From Galeopsis tetrahit (lineage: Eukaryota > Streptophyta > Magnoliopsida > Lamiales > Lamiaceae): a stretch of 64,000 nucleotides of DNA. How positions within the stretch are numbered: position 1 is the first letter of the stretch; each line of letters starts with the position of its first letter. The notes below the pieces were generated by a model. That model was not told where the DNA came from. It ran no database searches and was given only the letters and a program-made list of their open reading frames with translations. The position numbers and the translations under genes were made by a program. Shown here piece by piece: positions 11,055-20,440 of this stretch. Where the stretch lies: the NCBI GenBank assembly GCA_963675135.1, contig OY776121.1, positions 72,060,265-72,124,264 of the forward strand. Reading direction: 5' to 3'.

Positions 11055-11366
11055 ATTGCTAACTTCATTGTGAAGAAGTTTGGTGATCATTCGAGCAAAG
11101 AAGCTGAATTTGCTGATTTTGAAGAATTTATGCTGAATATTGATCAAGAATTCTGGGAAGATATAGCTCAAGTTGCAGAACGAGCTGGAACAAAGATTTT
11201 GTGCCCTGAAGAACCTAATTGGGAACCTCTAAGACTGGAAAGTGGAGAACCTGATTACAAAGAGATCAACAACATTATTGCTGAGATTATCAAGGAAGAA
11301 GGAATCACTGATCATCAACATATGATGGATATCAAAGCAAGAATGTATGTGGCATTCAGAATTTAA
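11055..11366 (+). pseudogene. In-frame extension of element A aORF after a TAG
   Basis: The frame of the 920-codon ORF continues without a break for 103 more codons after TAG 11052-11054, ending in TAA. The extension is acidic and helical in appearance (FEEFMLNIDQEFWEDIAQ) and reads as the natural C-terminus. The TAG followed by ATT is not a known strong readthrough context, so a nonsense mutation is the simplest reading. Confidence 0.6.
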
Positions 11367-11579
11367 AGATGCAGAATGAAGATGAAGGACAAGCTCAGAA
11401 GATAACATTTCTATCCTTAATCTTTATTTCTATATTTTTTTGTTTTTCATATTCTGTGATTATTTGTAATATCTGATCTTATGTGAATATGAATCTGGAA
11501 TTTCTGAATTGATGAACTGTTATGATAGACTACATACTTAACTACTGATTTATTAACATTTAAGTAGTTTTGGCTTCAT

Positions 11580-11594
11580 CAAAAAGGGGGAAAT
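11580..11594 (+). other. Element A polypurine tract
   Basis: CAAAAAGGGGGAAAT directly precedes the 3' LTR. It primes plus-strand DNA synthesis. Its core AAGGGGGAA also occurs twice just after pol. Confidence 0.9.
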
Positions 11595-13267
11595 TGTTGG
11601 GATATGAATCCTATAAACAATGTTCTAATTGATGATTGTATGTTTTGATGGCCAAAAGCAACTTAAAGTTAGTGATATATGTGGTTCTAAGTCATCTTAA
11701 CTAAGTCATTTGATGAGAAACTTAAATTGAGATTACTGATCTTAATGATATCTGAAGTAAGTTTACTGATCTTATTAAGTAATATTAAGAATAAAATTAC
11801 TGATCTTAACTGAGTTATGTGAAATAAGATTACTGATCTGAGTATGGAAACTGAGAATATTTTAGTGATCTTATATGATATATTTGAAATCTGAGTTACT
11901 GATCTGATGTACTTACTGATCTGATGTGCTTACTGATCTGATATGTAAGTTAATGATCTTAAATGTTTACTGATCTTAGATATTTACTGATCTTATATGG
12001 AAGTTATTGAACTTACATGAGTTACTGATCTTATGAGTTACTGATCTTATTGGTTACTGATCTGATATATGAACTGTTAGGAACTAAGCTGATGTTTTGT
12101 ATTGTATAGACAGCTTATAGTATATGACTTAGAAATACTCATCTGTATATAGTTCAGTTGATGTATAGATAGGTTTTATATTTGTAAGTTTGTATTTTAT
12201 TGTATTCAGCATTGTAAAAGTTCAAAACAGTAAAATCAGAACACTAGATTAGAACTAGATTAGGAGAAGATCAGAAGACTAAAGAAGACTCAGAGGACTA
12301 CTTCAGACTAAGAAGACTTCAAAGAAGAATTGAAGAAGAGATTAGAAGAAATCTGGAGAAGTTTTGAACAGTTTTTGGTTACTGTGCTGATTGAATCAGA
12401 AGAGTAAAAATCAGCAGAGTAAAATCCGAAGAGTAAAAATCAGAACAGTAAGTTACTGTGCTGATTTAGTGAAATTGAAGAATAAGTTTGGAAAGCTTAT
12501 TTAAGGTGTAACTGGAGATTTATTGAAGATATGCTGACTTGGAAGGAAGTTACAAAGTCGGTTACAAGAAGAAGTTACAAAAACAGTTTAGAGTTAGTTG
12601 AGAGTTAGTTCACAAACTGCTAACTGTCATACTAAGGTCTATAAATACTGTGTGATCTCCTACTGCTGAAGACTACTGAAGCAATTACTGATCTTAGAGA
12701 AATCAAGAGCAAGTCTACAAGCAAGAACTCACAGAGTTGAAGGAGATTGAAGAAGAAGAAGCCACTGAATTGAAGAGAAGAATCAAAGGCTATTCACAGA
12801 GAAGTTTTACTTTTCAAGTTTAAGTTTGTATTTTGTAAAACAAGTGTGCTAGTTACTTGTAGAATTACTAGTAGATCGAAGATATACCTGGAGGTATAAT
12901 CGATAAGATCACAGTCTTAATCTTGGGACTTTAAGCCACAAGAAGCTCAAGAAGAGTAATAAAACTTCACAACTGGAGTTGTGAGAGTGGATGTAGACAT
13001 TTGTCGAACCACTATAAAATTCTGTGTTCTTTATACTTACTGTTTGATATTTGTTTGAATTGTTTAATCAAGAACATTAAGAGTTTAACAAAGATAAAGA
13101 TCTATAGAAAAGTTGAGTATAAACTTGATTGGGCTCATTAGTAATCTGATTATTCCGCATTGTGTATTCTGATATATTGAAAGATTTTTGAAAAGTCTAT
13201 TCACCCCTCCCCTCTAGACATTTTCACTAGCTTACTCAATATTATTAACTCAACTTTGGGACCAACA
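11595..13267 (+). repeat. Element A 3' LTR (1673 bp, complete)
   Basis: It starts TGTTGGGATATG and ends GGGACCAACA, giving the inverted terminal pair TGTTGG/CCAACA. U3 (11700-12070) is packed with TACTGATCTT/TACTGATCTG repeats. The TATA box is at 12640-12647. The right flank starts with a T-rich run. Confidence 0.95.
11725..12070 (+). repeat. Iterated TACTGATCT motif in U3 of element A
   Basis: About a dozen copies of TTACTGATCTK lie at irregular spacings of 12-40 bp, separated by AT-rich filler. The same word recurs in the 5' leader, gag and pol-aORF spacer of this element, and a relative of it fills the LTRs of elements B and E. A U3 enhancer array is a reasonable guess. Confidence 0.75.
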
Positions 13268-15280
13268 CTTTTTTTTTCTGGTTTTTTTTTAATTTTCTGT
13301 TTTAATTTCTCGTTAGTTTATAATTTTCTGGTTTTCTGTTTTAATTTCTGTTCTGGTCCGTGAGCCCCTCAATTGGTAATCTGACAAATCTAATTGTTCT
13401 TGTGAATTACAGGCCTGCAAAAAATTAGCCACTCTCTTCACAAGTATAACTTTTAAACCCCTCTTCAAATATACATAGTATTATCTGTCTTTGTATTCCA
13501 TTTACAGTTGTATTTGAAGTTTATTAATGTGTAAAATCTATTAACTTTTACTGTGACAATATGTCCTTCCTTTTCTTAATTGTTGACGATTAATTGAAAT
13601 TAGAGTAATTGACATACTAAGGCTTTTGTAGGCATGAACCACCTGTTAGGCTATGGATGTTCAGATTCTTCACACTGATCTGGATGCCTTAACTATTTGT
13701 AAGCTTGCATCAGTTCCTGTAAGTTACTTTGTTAATACATATACCTACAAAATTTATCATTTCATCCTTTCTTCTTTTTTTATTTTTAAATTGCTTAAAT
13801 ATATCTTTGGTTGCTGAATGCTTTTACACTTTAGAAATGATGAAGGCCTAGGAAACATCAGCTTCATGTTTTCTAATTATGAAGCTCTTTTTCTGTAAAA
13901 TTTGTAATCTATATGTATAGCCACAAACTGGGAGAGTTAGTGACCTGATTTAGAAAAAAACTATAATCTGAACAATAATATTTAATCTATATGTATTACC
14001 TTCCTTGTTTTTCTTGAAGTGTATATAACAAATAATATATTATGCTGAATTCTTGTGAACTACATGCCTGCAATCTAATTCAGCTGATATAAAATAAAGT
14101 TTCAAGAATCTCTAATCAAAAGAATTGTAGCCTACATGATAGTCTTAACTTCTTAAGTAAATCTGAACAATAATATTTAATCTATATGTATTACCTTCCT
14201 TGTTTTTCTTGAAGTGTATATAACAAATAATATATTATGCTGAATTCTTGTGAACTACATGCCTGCAATCTAATTCAGCTGATATAAAATAAAGTTTCAA
14301 GAATCTCTAATCAAAAGAATTGTAGCCTACATGATAGTCTTAACTTCTTAAGTAAGTGGAGGATATTGGAAGAAATGTCGTTACCTTATACTGAACTTAA
14401 ACGAATGCGACGAGGAAAAGGATCGTTGAAATTACGTATTCATAAGAGTGTTTACTTTTGAAATTTTATTTCATATGTGCATTGAATTTACTTTACAGAT
14501 CAGTTTGTTTTGTGTGTGTGTATATTCAGTATATAGTGGTTTTAGTAACCAAATAAGAATTATATCCAGATCAGTTTGTTTTGTGTGTGTGTATGTTCAT
14601 TTTGTGTGTGGCTTAGCATCTTCAATATACTACTCCGTATATGTTTTGTTTGAGAATTATATATACTGTTGTTGCTTTTATTCTTTATTAATCTCTTTGA
14701 AGTTCCTTTGTTCAAAGAGTAAATTGTTTCGATGGTTGTTCTTCATTCATTGTAGAATGAAATTACTTTCTTGTTATACTTTCAAGCAAGATATATAATA
14801 CATATGATATTCTTTGTATTGCAATTTAACTGTTTATCATTGGCTATGAGTTGATACTTGTGAAGTTTTTTACATTACTTTACTTTAAGGTGATATAATT
14901 AGGCTGTTTGAATTTCATTTATATGAATTTGTGCTTTAATGTTTGATCATTTGTGGAAAATGTATGATAGATCTGAAAGTGGCTCAATTGCAGGAGATTA
15001 TGGCAACGGCAAGGCTTTCCACAATTTGCATGTTCGTAAATGCTCCACAAACCAACCTAATATACTAGTTCTTGAAAAGCACTTCACGTAAGATATTTTG
15101 TAATGGAGCTTATATACTAGTATTTGTATATGAAACTAATATACTTGTGGTTCATTGTTGATAAATGTTATTTTGATATTTGAATTAGTAATATGAAGGG
15201 CAAATAAAGCTAGATTTGAATCATATTGAATATTAGCATTTTATGCGTGTCATAAAGCTAGTGTGATTTTTGCTATTCGA
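13268..15280. other. Intergenic, AT-rich; possible gene remnants only
   Basis: I see no convincing gene. Short exon-like islands occur: 13640-13718 (an open stretch ending at a GTAAGT donor) and 14998-15090 (after TTGCAG, ending at a GTAAG donor). They cannot be joined into a protein I recognise. An ORF at 14448-14798 is mostly TG-rich low complexity. Element A may have inserted into an old gene or transposon here. Confidence 0.4.
13965..14354. repeat. Perfect 195-bp tandem duplication
   Basis: 13965-14159 and 14160-14354 are identical base for base and directly adjacent. The identity implies a very recent duplication. No coding content is recognised. Confidence 0.95.
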
Positions 15281-15284
15281 AAAT

Positions 15285-16111
15285 TAATATTAAAACTTTT
15301 TTATAATATCATTAATTTTAGAATCGGTCAGTACTGTTTTAAATACAATAAATATAATATTGTATCAAGAAATTAATATAATTATCCGATGTTAAATGCC
15401 TGTTTTGATACTAAAGAATTCAATCTTTTAGTATCAGAAAATAAGAATTCAATCTTTTAGTATCAGAAAATATTTATTGATACTATATATTTAGTATCGT
15501 TAAAATTAATTGATATTAAAAATACAATGTAGTATCAAAAAAAATTGATACCATTATTCGATATTATTCGATACTAAATATTTTTCTGACACTAAAGGTT
15601 ATATTCTTTAGTATCAAAAAATATTTATTAATACTATATATTTAGTGTCGTAAAAAATAATTGATACTAAAAATACAATGTAGTATCAAAAGAAATTGAT
15701 ACCATTATCCGATACTAAATATTATTTTGATACTAAAGGGTTCAATCATTTTGTATCAAAAAATATTTATTGATACAATATGTTTAGTATCGATAAAAGT
15801 TTACGATACTATAAATGCATTGTTGTATCAAAACAAATTGATACAATAATCCGATACTAAATACAATTCTGATACTAAAGAGTTCAATCATTTAGTATCA
15901 GAAAATATTTATTGATACTATACATTTCTGATACTAAAGGGTAACCCTTTAGTATCAGATTTTTTTTTCTGATACTTAGTCTTTAGGATCGGGAGTATAG
16001 GTATCGGAAGTTGCATCGAAAATAAATTTGATACCAATACCTTTTGGTATCAAATATTTCATTTTTAGTATCAAAACAAATTCGATGCTAAAAATCTCTT
16101 TTTTTGTAGTG
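15285..16111 (+). mobile_element. CACTA (En/Spm)-type transposon 3' subterminal region and terminus
   Basis: The segment ends in TTTTTTTGTAGTG at 16111, the reverse complement of a CACTACAAAAAAA terminus. The preceding 800 bp carries many copies of GATACTAAA / TTTAGTATCA in both orientations, as expected of subterminal transposase-binding repeats. I do not find the opposite terminus or a transposase, so this is a fragment, or its left part was lost. Confidence 0.65.
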
Positions 16112-16179
16112 CCTGAGTACCTCTGGTACTCTGATTATAAATAAACGCATTTTTTCCTTTCAAAAAAAAAAAAAAAAAA

Positions 16180-16500
16180 GATTATAGTTAAAGTGATAGG
16201 TGTGTCTTGAAAATGAGGGTGGTGTGAAATGTTTTTTTTTTTTGAATATTCATAAGTTTAAATTGAATTGTTATTTTTTTTTTTAATCAGTCAAAAAGAT
16301 TTAAATTGCACTTGTAGAGTATAAGGGGTACTCCAACCCCTAATAATATTTCTAGCATTACAACGGACAAAATATATGAAGAAATTCAATTTGTATTGTT
16401 TTAATATTTTTTGAAACAATCTATAGTAATAAATTACTCACTCTGTTCGCCTAAGCATTTTTCTGATACTTTTGGTTATAGAGATGATGGCAATTGATTA
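16180..16500. repeat. Dispersed repeat R1, copy 1 (about 310 bp)
   Basis: It matches 33887-34195 in the same orientation. It starts with GATTATAGTTAAAGTGAT, contains AATCAGTCAAAAAGATTTAAATT and ends near GATACTTT...TTATAGAGAT. The copies differ by scattered substitutions and small indels. It is noncoding and its class is unknown. Confidence 0.8.
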
Positions 16501-16829
16501 AATAATAAATATTGTACATGTGAGGTGATTGAGAATGAGAAAAAGTAAGCTACACAAGTTTTTCCTTTTGTCTAATAAATTCCTTTTTAACCAAACATAT
16601 TATCTATTTTTAAAAAATTTATACTATATTTCTATATAAATAAAAATCAAAATCCGGCCACTAACAAAATTTAGTTAAGAAATTGGAATTGAAACTATCA
16701 GTTTTAACCAGGGTTGCAAAAATCGGCCTAGGCGCCCCAACCGTCCCGTTTTCTCTAAATCGGCACACTTCATTGGCTGTGACATTAGTCGGCCGGATTC
16801 CGCCTGGGTGCTTGCAAATTTTTTTTTAC

Positions 16830-16995
16830 AAAGATGAATAAAATTAATAAACCATTGGAGATTTAAATACAAGAATCATGAATAATATACCATTGGAGAT
16901 TTAAATACAAGAATCGTGAATAAAATTAATAAACCATTGGAGATTTAAATACAAAGATGAATAAAATTAATAAACCATTGGAGATTTAGATAATA
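16830..16995. repeat. Short tandem array, about four units of 35-50 bp
   Basis: The unit core AAACCATTGGAGATTTA(AATACAA), with AATAAAATTAAT between units, is repeated four times with variable ends. It is a minisatellite-like local expansion. Confidence 0.85.
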
Positions 16996-16999
16996 CGTG

Positions 17000-17554
17000 A
17001 AAGATGAAAAGACGAATAGAATAGTGGCCGGTATTGTTGAAATGAAAAGTTACTTTTTCTTCAAATATATATTTATGACAAGGAGACTGAAGAGATTTTC
17101 AGAAACCCTAATTTAGTTTATTTCAGTGGGCTTATTTTGTAAAGGCCTATTTTCTGAGTGGGCCGAATGACATGTGAGCCATGTGGTTTATATATATTTG
17201 GTTTATTTTCGCACTATGACTAAGGTAGGCGACGTGTCACCTTTTAATAGGTTTCCTGTTGTCAGAAAGGGCGAACATCCTTTCTAACCATAGAAAATCC
17301 CAAACAAGATATTAGATATTAATAATGTTCCAATCTCCATATCAAATGTCCAACCCACTAGATATTCCTAAACAAATTAGTTCCTCCCTGCTTAAATGAG
17401 AATACAATCAAGCATTAATGATGAATAAATCTGGCAAAATTTGTTAATTTTTTTATGGGTATATATTAGACTTTCTTTTGCACATATTCTCATTACAACC
17501 TTTCTTTTGCATAAAATATTTTCAAAACAACCTTTCTTTTGTCAACTATAGGAA
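17000..17554. promoter_or_regulatory. Upstream region of the defensin gene
   Basis: This is noncoding. Just upstream of the start, CTTTCTTTTG is repeated three times (about 17471, 17501 and 17531), next to AT-rich sequence containing GTATATATTAG, a candidate TATA region. No specific factor site is assigned. Confidence 0.35.
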
Positions 17555-17936
17555 ATGAAGTCCATGATGATCAGTTCTGTTACAACAATTGTTCTACTCA
17601 TGATGCTTCTCCTATCTTCGGGTTATTTCTAGCTTCATCATATCACTTATTATTGTTATTATTAGAAAATCAATGCTATTTTCATTCTAACTAATCGATG
17701 AAATTATAATAATTCCAGTTAATTAATTTTTTGATTAATCTACTGCAGAAATAATGTGTGCTCCAAAGGTTGATGAGAAGAGAGAAGTAAAGATATGTTC
17801 GGAAAGAAGCAAAACAAAATCGGGGGTTTGCTTGAGCAGTGATGGATGCAATCAAAGTTGCAAGAAGGAGAATTTCATGACAGGCCAATGCAAAGGTCTT
17901 ATCCGGAAATGTTATTGTTACAAACTTTGTCCATGA
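17555..17936 (+). CDS. Plant defensin (gamma-thionin family), two exons
   Basis: Exon 1 is 17555-17621, a 127-bp intron follows (donor GTTATT, acceptor CTGCAG), and exon 2 is 17749-17936. The product is 84 aa. Residues 1-22 are a hydrophobic signal peptide (TTIVLLMMLLLSS), so it is secreted. The mature part has eight cysteines spaced C-x10-C-x5-C-x3-C-x9-C-x6-C-x-C-x3-C, the plant defensin pattern, with the GxC of the gamma-core (GQC). The family forms a cysteine-stabilised alpha-beta fold and usually acts on microbial membranes; some members have signalling roles. An intron inside the signal peptide in phase 1 is typical of the family. AATAAA follows at 17956. The gene is isolated among repeats, but all key residues are kept, so it looks functional. 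Its target is unknown. Confidence 0.85.
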
Positions 17937-17955
17937 ATATCTCTTTCATTTTCCC

Positions 17956-17961
17956 AATAAA
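17956..17961 (+). terminator. Polyadenylation signal of the defensin gene
   Basis: AATAAA lies 20 bp after the stop, with a second near 17972. This is the expected distance for a plant poly(A) signal. Confidence 0.5.
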
Positions 17962-18009
17962 TTGTGTGTCAAATAAAATCTACATTAATTTCATCTATCC
18001 ATTCCTCTC

Positions 18010-18588
18010 TTAATTAAGAATTAACGACGGTGTCTGTCGTTAAAAGATGAATTTAACGAAGTCAACAATATATGTGACGATTTTATAGGTCGTTGCAATT
18101 TGCGACGGTTTTACAATTCACCTCAAACTTGCGAATGGTTTTTTTAATATAATTTTTTTGCGAGGGATGTTTTGACGGAATTTTAATTCGTCTTAAATTT
18201 GCGACGGAAATATAATTCATCAAAAATTTGCTACAATTTTCTTAATACGCATACATTTTTAATTTATATAACAAATGAACCTCCTAGCTCAATTGTCAAA
18301 ATGCCACACAAAGTACCTCGAGGTCGCAGATTCGATACCCATTGGCCGCAAATTACAAAAAAAATGTTTGGCCAAGTCCAGTCTGGGTGGGGTCAATTTC
18401 GTACTCGGGTCGGATAAGTCCCTTTTTAAAATATATTGAGAGGGTGAATTATGTCGCAAATCCTAAATATTAAATAATAAAAAAATTAAATTACATTTTG
18501 TCGCACGCATTTGCGACGATGAGTTAAAATTCGCAAATTACATTTTGCGACGGTTTTGTCGTCGTAAAACACCGTCTTTTTGGTAGTG
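18010..18588. repeat. Composite repeat copy 1 with CACTA-like end
   Basis: It is rich in GCGACGG / TTGCGACG words and ends in ACCGTCTTTTTGGTAGTG at 18588, the reverse complement of a CACTACCAAAAAGACGGT terminus. It resembles 19187-19787 and 34376-34736 joined to 63671-63739. Similarity continues past the terminus into flanking DNA in all copies, so the copies did not arise simply by transposition of the CACTA-like part. Confidence 0.6.
18275..18427 (+). mobile_element. tRNA-derived SINE, copy 1
   Basis: An A-box-like TAGCTCAATTG (18285-18295) and a B box GATTCGATACC (18329-18339, matching GRTTCRANNCC) sit at tRNA-like spacing. They are followed by a tRNA-unrelated body with GTCTGGGTGGGGTCAATTTCG and a T-rich end. 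It is not a tRNA gene because no cloverleaf can be drawn. Two more copies lie at 19459 and 34478. Confidence 0.6.
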
Positions 18589-18994
18589 CACTGGGTTTCC
18601 CCTCTACCCCCATCCATGACCCGAATTGTTTATTTTCTTCATGTCGATCTCCAGCCTTCTCCCAAAGTAGCGAATAGTCTTCTCCACACCACGTGCACAC
18701 AATCGACCTCTAATACCCTACCAATATAAATTCTCCTACTCACCGCTTGGCTTGTCATCGCTCGAAATTATATGCCATATATCTAGACCCAGAACGAAAC
18801 TTTATTTGTAGGCCTCTTGCCTTTTTCCAATCTATTCCAAACAAGGACCTAGTTAAAGTTCTACGGTTTCCTATTGATAACCAACTTGTTACAATCTACC
18901 GCCTCGGAAAAATCAAAGACGATCAATCCATCTCCAATCGTCAAAACATTGATACTCTAGTGACGCGCTGGATGCGCTTAAGCGCCAACTCAAG
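18589..18994. other. Flanking segment shared with other composite-repeat copies, then unassigned DNA
   Basis: The first about 100 bp (CCCCTCTACC...CCAGCCTTCTCC) recurs after 19787 and after 63739. The rest (an open stretch 18747-19022) encodes nothing that I recognise. CCACACCACGTGCA, containing a G-box-like CACGTG, at about 18683-18696 reappears at the very end of the window. Confidence 0.4.
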
Positions 18995-19165
18995 TTCCTC
19001 CAACCCTATTCTTTATTTATGACAATACGCCTTGTAAGGAAATTTGTGATTTCAGTGGATCCTCCTGAGCAACGATGATCACATTAATTTCTTCACCAGT
19101 CCATGATTTTTTTTGTTTTGTCGTAACTCGCTCAGTGCATCAGCCATTGCTGCAAAAATCCACAA
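18995..19165 (-). pseudogene. LINE ORF1-like fragment, copy 1
   Basis: Read on the - strand, MADALSELRQ... is followed by a damaged LT-EE-INVI region. The better copy at 34196-34375 keeps SLTGEEINVIIVDQEDPL and ISLEGVL. The layout resembles the start of plant L1-type ORF1 proteins (the DUF4283 region). Only the first about 45 codons are present, so this is a captured or truncated piece. The family call is an inference from weak similarity. Confidence 0.35.
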
Positions 19166-19186
19166 AAAAGTCGTATGCAAGTAAGA

Positions 19187-19450
19187 GAGGCCAGATTCCG
19201 TACCGGGCAACATCAAAATAACAATTTTAATTCGTCTCAAATTTGCAATGAAAATATAATTCATATAAAATTTGTTACAATTTTCTTAATATGCATACAT
19301 ATTTAATTTATGTCATAAGAGGCCAGATTCCGTACCGGGCAACATCAAAATAACAATTTTAATTCGTCTCAAATTTGCGACGAAAATATAATTCATCTAA
19401 AATTTGTTAAAATTTTCTTAATATGCATACATATTTAATTTATGTCATAA
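19187..19450. repeat. 132-bp tandem duplication inside composite repeat copy 2
   Basis: 19187-19318 and 19319-19450 are adjacent direct copies (starting GAGGCCAGATTCC) differing at a few positions, such as CAATGA versus CGACGA. The other two composite copies have a single unit here. Confidence 0.9.
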
Positions 19451-19458
19451 TATAAACA

Positions 19459-19612
19459 AATGAACCTCCTTGCTCAATTGTCAAAATGCCACACAAAGTA
19501 CCTCGAGGTCGTAGATTCGATACCCAGTGGCCGCAAATTATAAAAGAACTGTCATGCCAGGTCCATTCTGGGTGGGGTACATTTCGTGCTCAGGTCAGAT
19601 TAGACACTTTTT
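19459..19612 (+). mobile_element. tRNA-derived SINE, copy 2
   Basis: Same head as copy 1, with the A box changed to TTGCTCAATTG, B box GATTCGATACC, and a body with TTCTGGGTGGGGTACATTTCG. It lies in the same relative place within the composite repeat. Confidence 0.6.
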
Positions 19613-19787
19613 TTAGAAAAATTGAGAGGGTGAATTATGCCGCAAATCCTAAAAATTAAATAATAACAAAAAGAAAAATTAAAAATACATTTTGTCGCAA
19701 ACATCTCTTTTTTTATGAGTTAATATTCGTCGCAAATTACGTTTTGCGACGGTTTTGTCGACTCAAAACACCGTCTTTTTGGTAGTG
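19613..19787. repeat. Composite repeat copy 2, CACTA-like end
   Basis: GAGTTAATATTCGTCGCAAA then TTTTGCGACGG, ending CCGTCTTTTTGGTAGTG at 19787. Copy 3 was split at exactly this GTTAA by insertion of element D. Confidence 0.65.
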
Positions 19788-19908
19788 CACTATGTTGCCC
19801 CTCTACCTCTATCCATGGCCCGAACTGTTTATTTTCTTCCAGTCGATCTCCAGCCTTCTCCAAAAGTAGCGGACAATCTTTCTCTGTATGACTGATGTAG
19901 CGGACAAA

Positions 19909-20155
19909 CTTTTAGTCCTGTAAGAATATTTAAAAATCATTTTTAGTCCTTAAATTTGAAAACAGTCCTTTGTATTGCATATTTGGTCCTGTATGTTTGT
20001 TTTTGGATGTAAACCGTTAGTTAGATCAAATTTATTAAAGAAATATTATTTATATATGCTTAATAACTTCTAAAATTATAAATTAATTATATGTATATAT
20101 ATAAACCGGATATAATAAAAAAAAAATTTTTAACCAATAATAAAATATATAATCT
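19909..20155 (+). repeat. Left terminal inverted repeat of a Mutator-like element
   Basis: CTTTTAGTCCTGTAAGAATA...TTTGGTCCTGTATGTTTGTTT and onward is the inverse of 27285-27504 with scattered differences. Its outermost about 16 bases (GGGAAAATTTCT in the right copy) are missing or changed. A long TIR of about 200 bp suits a Mutator-like element. No transposase is visible between the arms. Confidence 0.55.
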
Positions 20156-20440
20156 AAAAAAAACACTTATTTAAAATTCGAATATATGGAGTATATCTTT
20201 TTCGTACCCAAATAACGGAATATAATTAAAAAATGCAGAAAAATAATTGAATTTAAATTCTGAAATAAAAAAATTATATTAAAACTGAAATATGTACAAA
20301 AATATAAATTTAAAAAAAATTCTGAAAAAATATGAAGATAAAAAAAAAAATTTGAATATATTTTGACGATACAAAAAATTATATGAATATATTTTGAAGA
20401 TACAAAATATAATTTTATAAGTCTGATTATTTAATATATA

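Larger units (their letters stand above)
1..13267 (+). mobile_element. Element A: SIRE/Maximus-type Ty1/copia retrotransposon, 5' end cut by window
   Basis: The order is LTR, initiator-Met-tRNA primer site, gag, protease-integrase-RT-RNase H, a long additional ORF, polypurine tract, LTR. Integrase before RT makes it Ty1/copia. The long gag, the two coding blocks and the extra 3' ORF of about 1000 codons place it with SIRE/Maximus elements. The left LTR lacks about the first 668 bp because the window begins inside it, so the left target duplication cannot be read. Over the shared 1005 bp the LTRs differ at two positions that I could find (near 2 and 587), so the insertion is very recent. Gag-pol nevertheless carries several stops and a frame change. 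Confidence 0.95.

Noticed and set aside
11880..12060. Regularly recurring short word suggesting a CRISPR-like array
   Set aside because: Spacing is irregular, it lies inside an LTR U3 of a plant retrotransposon, and the host is eukaryotic.
14448..14798. 116-codon hydrophobic, Cys-rich ORF
   Set aside because: It spans TGTGTG-rich low-complexity DNA with a local direct repeat; no family pattern or splice context.
18285..18339. A and B box pair as a real tRNA gene
   Set aside because: No acceptor stem or cloverleaf can be drawn, and the same sequence recurs twice inside repeats; a SINE head is the better call.
18747..19022. 91-codon ORF as a host gene
   Set aside because: No recognised family, no conserved copy in the other composite repeats, and overlap with the LINE-like fragment on the other strand.
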